64,000 bases of DNA. Origin: Pseudodesulfovibrio nedwellii. Lineage in GTDB: Bacteria; Desulfobacterota; Desulfovibrionia; Desulfovibrionales; Desulfovibrionaceae. A program made the position numbers and the translations under genes. Below are positions 61,886 through 64,000 of the stretch, piece by piece (the stretch's first letter is position 1; each line of letters opens with the position of its first letter). A model generated the notes under the pieces. The model worked only from the letters and a program-made list of their open reading frames with translations. It ran no database searches and was not told the DNA's origin. The stretch spans positions 3,027,501 to 3,091,500 of the forward strand of contig NZ_AP026709.1 of assembly GCF_027923765.1 (NCBI RefSeq), written 5' to 3'.

Positions 61886-62221
61886 GTGTCCGAGTTGCTT
61901 TCATTTCTATCCCTTAAGATTTCAGGAAAGCTTGCTTGCACAAGTAGTACGAAGGCCGAGGCTGGTATTGATGTCGTAATTGATTTGAAGTTGGAAGAAA
62001 GGCCGAATGAATTACCAATTTCCGGTTTCGTCGAGAAAAGTAATGAATGCCTTTCGTTTTATGTCTGGTTGCCGGATAAGATTTTTAATCACATCCATAT
62101 GACGTTTGTCTCATCTAAGCCGGAGGTGCTTCGGATATTCGGTACTGAGCTTTATTATTGTCAGGGAGATATTTCTGGCATCGACCTGCTTCATCGGTAC
62201 GATGAAGACGATATCTTTTAA
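61886..62221 (+). CDS. Hypothetical protein
   Basis: A 111-residue soluble acidic protein from a GTG start at 61886 with CGAGGG upstream. It alternates short strands (KAEAGIDVVIDLKLEERPNE; SFYVWLPDKIFNHIHMTFVS) and ends LLHRYDEDDIF. I do not recognise it. Possibly an immunity- or regulator-like small protein, but nothing specific supports that. Confidence 0.45.
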   Translation: MSELLSFLSLKISGKLACTSSTKAEAGIDVVIDLKLEERPNELPISGFVEKSNECLSFYVWLPDKIFNHIHMTFVSSKPEVLRIFGTELYYCQGDISGIDLLHRYDEDDIF

Positions 62222-62325
62222 GGTTGCCGTTCGCTGTCACTCCTCGTCAAGGTCACCCTATGGCAGTGTCTCCTTGTTAACGCCAAGGCGCATGGTGCAT
62301 CAGGCAAAAACAAGGAAATACAATT

Positions 62326-62478
62326 ATGACCAAAAAAAATAGAAATAAGATCAGCCCCTCAAACAATTCTGTTAATATGCCAAATGCCAACAAAGGCACC
62401 TCGGGAACCAATCGGCAGTATGATCAAAATCAAGGAAATCGGGGCAAGCAGATGAATCCTAACCCCGGCGGGAAGTAA
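62326..62478 (+). CDS. Small Asn/Gly-rich disordered protein
   Basis: A 50-residue frame beginning MTKKNRNKISPSNNSVNMPN and ending NPNPGGK, with AAGGAA 7 bases upstream. Very rich in Asn, Gly, Gln and Lys and with no hydrophobic core, so intrinsically disordered and basic. Function unknown. Confidence 0.4.
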   Translation: MTKKNRNKISPSNNSVNMPNANKGTSGTNRQYDQNQGNRGKQMNPNPGGK

Positions 62479-62489
62479 TTTTTAATTGA

Positions 62490-62942
62490 TTATGATGAGG
62501 CGAGGAGTTCTTTGTTGCTCTTCGCCTTACTCCATTTTGCACAGCTTTTGCTGTGGAATTCTTGCCACTTCGATTGTTCTTGAAAGATGGACACAAGATC
62601 TTTTTCCTCTTCGAAAAATGTGGGGGTGTGGTTGTCTCTAAGTTCTTGCAGTAGTGATTGAAGGAAGCGTGCAACTCCGTATGAGACCATGGGGCCATCA
62701 TCGCCTCCAAAAAAGGTGTCGCTTATGGAGCGTATGTTTTCCCAATTTGGAGGGATTTTTCCAGACAGCCGTCGGTGGATCTGGCGTTTTTGACTGTCTA
62801 TGTTCTTCTCCCTGCCCGGTATAGTTAAAGGGGGGATCACCTCGGCGAACTGAGCTATGCTTGGTGTTTTTAGCTTTTCCATTATGACTTCGAACAATTC
62901 CCTCATTGGTTCAATGAGTTTGCACTCCTTGTAATGGGCCAT
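62490..62942 (-). CDS. Hypothetical protein near the integrase
   Basis: A 150-residue soluble protein beginning MAHYKECKLIEPMRELFEVI at the ATG 62942 (GGAAG upstream); the frame is open a further 12 codons upstream. KRQIHRRLSGKIPPNWENIR looks like a DNA-binding or regulatory helix pair, and SISDTFFGGDDGPMVSYGVA follows. I do not recognise it. It could also be the C-terminal part of the frameshifted gene upstream. Confidence 0.45.
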   Translation of the reverse strand: MAHYKECKLIEPMRELFEVIMEKLKTPSIAQFAEVIPPLTIPGREKNIDSQKRQIHRRLSGKIPPNWENIRSISDTFFGGDDGPMVSYGVARFLQSLLQELRDNHTPTFFEEEKDLVSIFQEQSKWQEFHSKSCAKWSKAKSNKELLASS

Positions 62943-63550
62943 TATTTTGCTTCCAGAGTTTCGAGCCAGAAGGGACAAGGTCGGATTTGATAAGGGATGT
63001 TTCTAGCGCCGCTAGAATGAACAGGTTTGTCCGTAGCAGTACTTTATCGCCTTGAATATGGACGGTTTTTCCTTTCTTGCTGCTTCGCTTAGCTTTTCGG
63101 ATTTGAAAACATGTTTCTATAAATGATTCTGGCATAACTGTTTCGGGAAGTCCGCTGAGCTTGAATTGCTGAATCCATCTTGAATCGCCTCGTTGTTTAG
63201 CTGCAGCGGCTTTGAAAGGAGTGATTTCAATTTGAACGATGAACTCAGTCGAGTAATCAAAAGAAGGAGGGTAGTGTTTTTTTCATGCCTTTTTTGAATC
63301 CTGCGATTGCGTTCTTCCATGGTTGCGGCGATTGAAAATTCAAGTAATGGCGGAGTTCTTTTTTGCTGAATGAGCTCCCTGAACTTAGGTCGGAAATGAT
63401 GGTCTCAATTATTTTTTTGAAGGGGATACTCCCTTTTTGAGGTCCTTTCGTGTTCTGCCTGGGACAGATGGAAGCATGCCGGCCAAGAGTGATTTGTATT
63501 TGCCAGGGCAAAGCATCTTGGCGAGTACGTCTGGTGTAATTAAGAGCATG
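62911..63550 (-). pseudogene. Frameshifted hypothetical gene next to the integrase
   Basis: Coding character continues through three frames on the minus strand. MLLITPDVLAKMLCPGKYKS... starts at 63550, overlapping the integrase stop, and stops soon after an A-rich run. IIETIISDLSSGSSFSKKEL...FKKGMKKTLPSF continues in a second frame to about 63257. FDYSTEFIVQIEITPFKAAA...KLWKQNNGPLQG continues in a third frame to 62911. Two indels near homopolymer runs would restore one protein of about 210 residues. The family is not recognised. Confidence 0.5.
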
Positions 63551-64000
63551 ATTTATTGGCCGCTTTCTTGAAAGGAATAACTTTTCCACCCGACTTGGTT
63601 GCCAATGCCTTCTCCAGCGAATCAACGGCAGCTCGTTTCGATTCATCCAGTGCGTGAGTGTAGCGCTGGAGCATGGCAAGGGTAGACCAGCCGAAGTGCG
63701 ATTGGATGGTTCTGATGTCTACACCGGCAGCGAGCATCATGGATGCAGATGTGTGGCGGAGGCTATGGAAGCAGATCCACTCTCGTTTGTCTGTTCGCCC
63801 TTCATTAAGCTTGAGATCTTTGATGGCTTGGCGGAATCCCCATGGGGCTTCACGCCATTTTTCTCCTTTTGAGTTGGTAAAGACCAATTCGTCCGCATTT
63901 CCTTGAGGAGTGGCTTTGAGTATATGATGCAGTGGACTAGCAATAGGTAAAACGCGGGGCTTGCCGGTCTTCGTATGCAGAAGAGTTATTGATTTGGTGT
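63540..64000 (-). CDS. Tyrosine recombinase/integrase, C-terminal part
   Basis: The gene enters from beyond the right edge (N-terminus missing); about 153 residues are visible. The catalytic set is readable: ITLLHTKTGKPRVLPI (the beta-hairpin Lys region), ICFHSLRHTSASMMLAAG (HxLRH), HFGWSTLAMLQRYTHA (His/Trp and the Tyr nucleophile). The protein ends AANKSCS. It resembles phage and island integrases. As the likely boundary gene of the accessory region, its attachment site should lie outside this window. Confidence 0.88.
   Translation of the reverse strand, partial: TKSITLLHTKTGKPRVLPIASPLHHILKATPQGNADELVFTNSKGEKWREAPWGFRQAIKDLKLNEGRTDKREWICFHSLRHTSASMMLAAGVDIRTIQSHFGWSTLAMLQRYTHALDESKRAAVDSLEKALATKSGGKVIPFKKAANKSCS

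Noticed and set aside
63117-63320. 67-codon minus-strand frame as a separate gene
   Set aside because: It overlaps, in another frame, the better coding signal of the frameshifted gene and is Lys/Leu-rich without a ribosome binding site.

Overview
The window opens inside a 23S rRNA gene and reads like the chromosome of a Gram-negative, flagellate, probably anaerobic bacterium of the Desulfobacterota. Desulfovibrionaceae (Desulfovibrio/Pseudodesulfovibrio-like) is my best guess. It rests on the mix of families (HEAT-repeat/REC regulator beside CheX, DUF1786, DUF554, a lactonase-like MBL protein, a GspAB-type secretion locus) and on base composition. It is an inference from family content, not from a database search.

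Layout. (1) 1-1.87 kb: 3' part of 23S rRNA, 5S rRNA and a strong terminator. (2) 2.1-16.7 kb: ordinary chromosomal genes: a DDAH-like hydrolase, a DUF4197-AsmA pair, a large secreted beta-helix/EF-hand/ASST-like fusion, a DUF1786 protein, a lipase-like hydrolase, a HEAT-REC regulator with CheX, an MBL-fold protein, an AEC transporter and a DUF554 protein. (3) 17.0-27.8 kb: a tRNA-Leu(CAA) with its own promoter, followed by a decayed mobile region. This holds an unknown 430-aa protein, an AlpA-like DNA-binding protein, a RepA-like ATPase, a broken Fic gene, an ISL3 scrap, an inovirus Gp2-like protein, a double-BrnA-like protein and much hairpin-rich non-coding DNA. (4) 28.1-42.6 kb: a type II secretion system in one long, tightly overlapping operon (prepilin-peptidase-like, alpha/beta hydrolase, I, J, K, L, M, fused AB, G, H, TPR lipoprotein, C, D, E, N). 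No gspF is present, and the peptidase homologue has both catalytic Asp positions changed to Glu. (5) 42.7-56.1 kb: surface polysaccharide genes. They start with an 1842-residue protein joining sulfotransferase, coiled-coil repeat, WbsX, GT4 and GT2 modules. An AT-rich and probably imported block follows, encoding dTDP-3-acetamido-sugar synthesis (aminotransferase; acetyltransferase/ketoisomerase fusion) and a Gtr-type side-chain decoration set (GtrB-like, GtrA-like, Glucos_trans_II-like). Insertion sequences or remnants lie on both sides: an IS3 orfA remnant, a complete IS4-type element with target duplication, an ISL3 remnant and an IS3 element. (6) 57.5-64.0 kb: an accessory operon MoxR/CbbQ-like ATPase - DUF3150 - HExxH/VWA protein - zinc-ribbon/glycine-zipper membrane protein - small acidic membrane protein, ending in a terminator. 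After it come small unknown genes, a frameshifted unknown gene and a tyrosine recombinase that runs off the right edge.

How the parts work together. The secretion genes would build one envelope machine, with the fused GspAB and a TPR lipoprotein as likely secretin assembly factors. The polysaccharide genes would make a 3-amino sugar and attach side groups to a surface glycan. The CbbQ/DUF3150/VWA operon resembles sets carried on integrative elements. It is the least understood and most interesting system here, and its close link to an integrase and to an IS end supports an accessory origin.
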